NCBI GenBank assembly: GCA_026990815.1
Contig: JALXCS010000294.1
Location: forward strand, 1 to 13,203
DNA from: Methylomonas sp.
GTDB taxonomy: Bacteria; Pseudomonadota; Gammaproteobacteria; Methylococcales; Methylomonadaceae
Direction of reading: 5' to 3'
DNA: 13,203 bases
Both the position numbers and the translations under genes were made by a program. The first letter of the stretch is position 1. Every line of letters begins with the position of its first letter. Positions 12,988-13,203 of this stretch are shown here, piece by piece. The notes under the pieces were generated by a model. It made no database searches and had not been told where the DNA came from. It worked only from the letters and a program-made list of their open reading frames with translations.

Positions 12988-13203
12988 ATGAAATATAAAA
13001 CCATAAAAAGAAAAACCGCACTAATTACGGTTTTTTTCTTTGTCATTTCTTCCTTATTTGCAGAAGAAACAGAAAAAATCAGACTTCCTGATATTGGCGA
13101 TTCCACGGGAACACTAATTTATCCAACTAAAGAAAAAAAACTGGGAAAGCTGGCTGATTCAGCTCAGCTTTTATCTGTTTTTAGGCCTTTATCTTATTGG
13201 GGC
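12988..13203 (+). CDS. Secreted protein, probably BepA/YfgC-like M48 metalloprotease, N-terminal part (cut by window edge)
   Basis: The frame from ATG 12988-12990 is open to the right edge (72 codons). Residues 1-26 form a signal peptide: a KxxKRK basic start, the hydrophobic ALITVFFFVISSLFA, and likely cleavage before EE. After it, IRLPDIGDSTGTLIYPTKEKKLG resembles the start of mature BepA-type periplasmic proteases (LPxxGxxxGxxxxxxxExxLG), which help assemble outer-membrane proteins. The following residues (KLADSAQLLSVFRPLSYWG) fit that family less well, and no HExxH is within reach, so the call is tentative. No Shine-Dalgarno precedes the ATG. A terminator-like hairpin lies inside the signal-peptide codons. 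It diverges from tusD. Confidence 0.5.
   Translation, partial: MKYKTIKRKTALITVFFFVISSLFAEETEKIRLPDIGDSTGTLIYPTKEKKLGKLADSAQLLSVFRPLSYWG
13011..13037. terminator. Bidirectional intrinsic-terminator-like hairpin inside the signal-peptide codons
   Basis: AAAAACCG (13011-13018) pairs perfectly with CGGTTTTT (13028-13035) across a 9-nt loop and is followed by seven Ts on the plus strand; the minus strand also ends in TTTTTCTTTTT. By shape it is a terminator in both directions, yet it occupies codons 8-17 of the secreted-protein gene. It may be an attenuator, a block to antisense transcription, or a by-product of Lys and Phe codons. Confidence 0.35.

Noticed and set aside
1..13203. CRISPR arrays, toxin-antitoxin pairs, phage or integron modules
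   Set aside because: No regularly spaced repeats, no integrase or att-like duplications and no small paired genes are visible; the only mobile trace is the transposase tail at the left edge.

Overview
The window looks like a chromosomal segment of an AT-rich gammaproteobacterium, probably a member of the Legionellales. This is an inference from gene content: an archaeal-type nucleotide phosphorylase of about 510 residues beside a short PRPP synthetase, the hrcA-grpE-dnaK-dnaJ cluster, the TusD/TusC sulfur-relay proteins, and family lengths such as DnaJ 378 and DnaK 643. No rRNA, tRNA, CRISPR array or intact mobile element was seen.

Left part (1-3240). A scar at the left edge joins the last part of an IS630-type transposase to a headless flavin-binding (pyridoxamine-phosphate-oxidase-like) gene. 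Facing it on the minus strand is a two-gene unit: an AMP phosphorylase/thymidine phosphorylase homologue followed 15 nt later by a short PRPP synthetase homologue. Together they suggest nucleotide salvage through phosphorylated ribose. A perfect 20-bp palindrome (3116-3135) lies in the region from which this unit and the next gene diverge.

Middle part (3241-6106). A class V PLP-dependent enzyme on the plus strand overlaps tail-to-tail by 104 bp with an N-acyl-amino-acid/exosortase-associated acyltransferase on the minus strand. That gene diverges from a SAM-dependent methyltransferase across a 110-bp region carrying a 20-bp dyad. No exosortase, LuxR-type regulator or biosynthetic partner is visible, so this is the part of the window whose function is least explained. 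A large imperfect inverted repeat (6008-6089) lies between the methyltransferase and dapB.

Right part (6107-12838, all minus strand). In transcription order the genes are tusD, tusC, hrcA, grpE, dnaK, dnaJ and dapB. The control signals are legible. A CIRCE operator (27 bp, one mismatch) precedes hrcA. A well-formed heat-shock sigma-32 promoter (CTTGAAT-N13-CCCCATAAT) covers the hrcA stop codon and would drive grpE-dnaK-dnaJ(-dapB). A stable hairpin separates dnaK from dnaJ. The chaperones therefore appear to be under both HrcA repression and sigma-32 activation, with dapB (lysine/peptidoglycan precursor synthesis) attached at the end only 2 nt after dnaJ.

Right edge. A secreted protein, probably a BepA-like M48 metalloprotease, starts at 12988 on the plus strand, divergent from tusD, and runs off the window.
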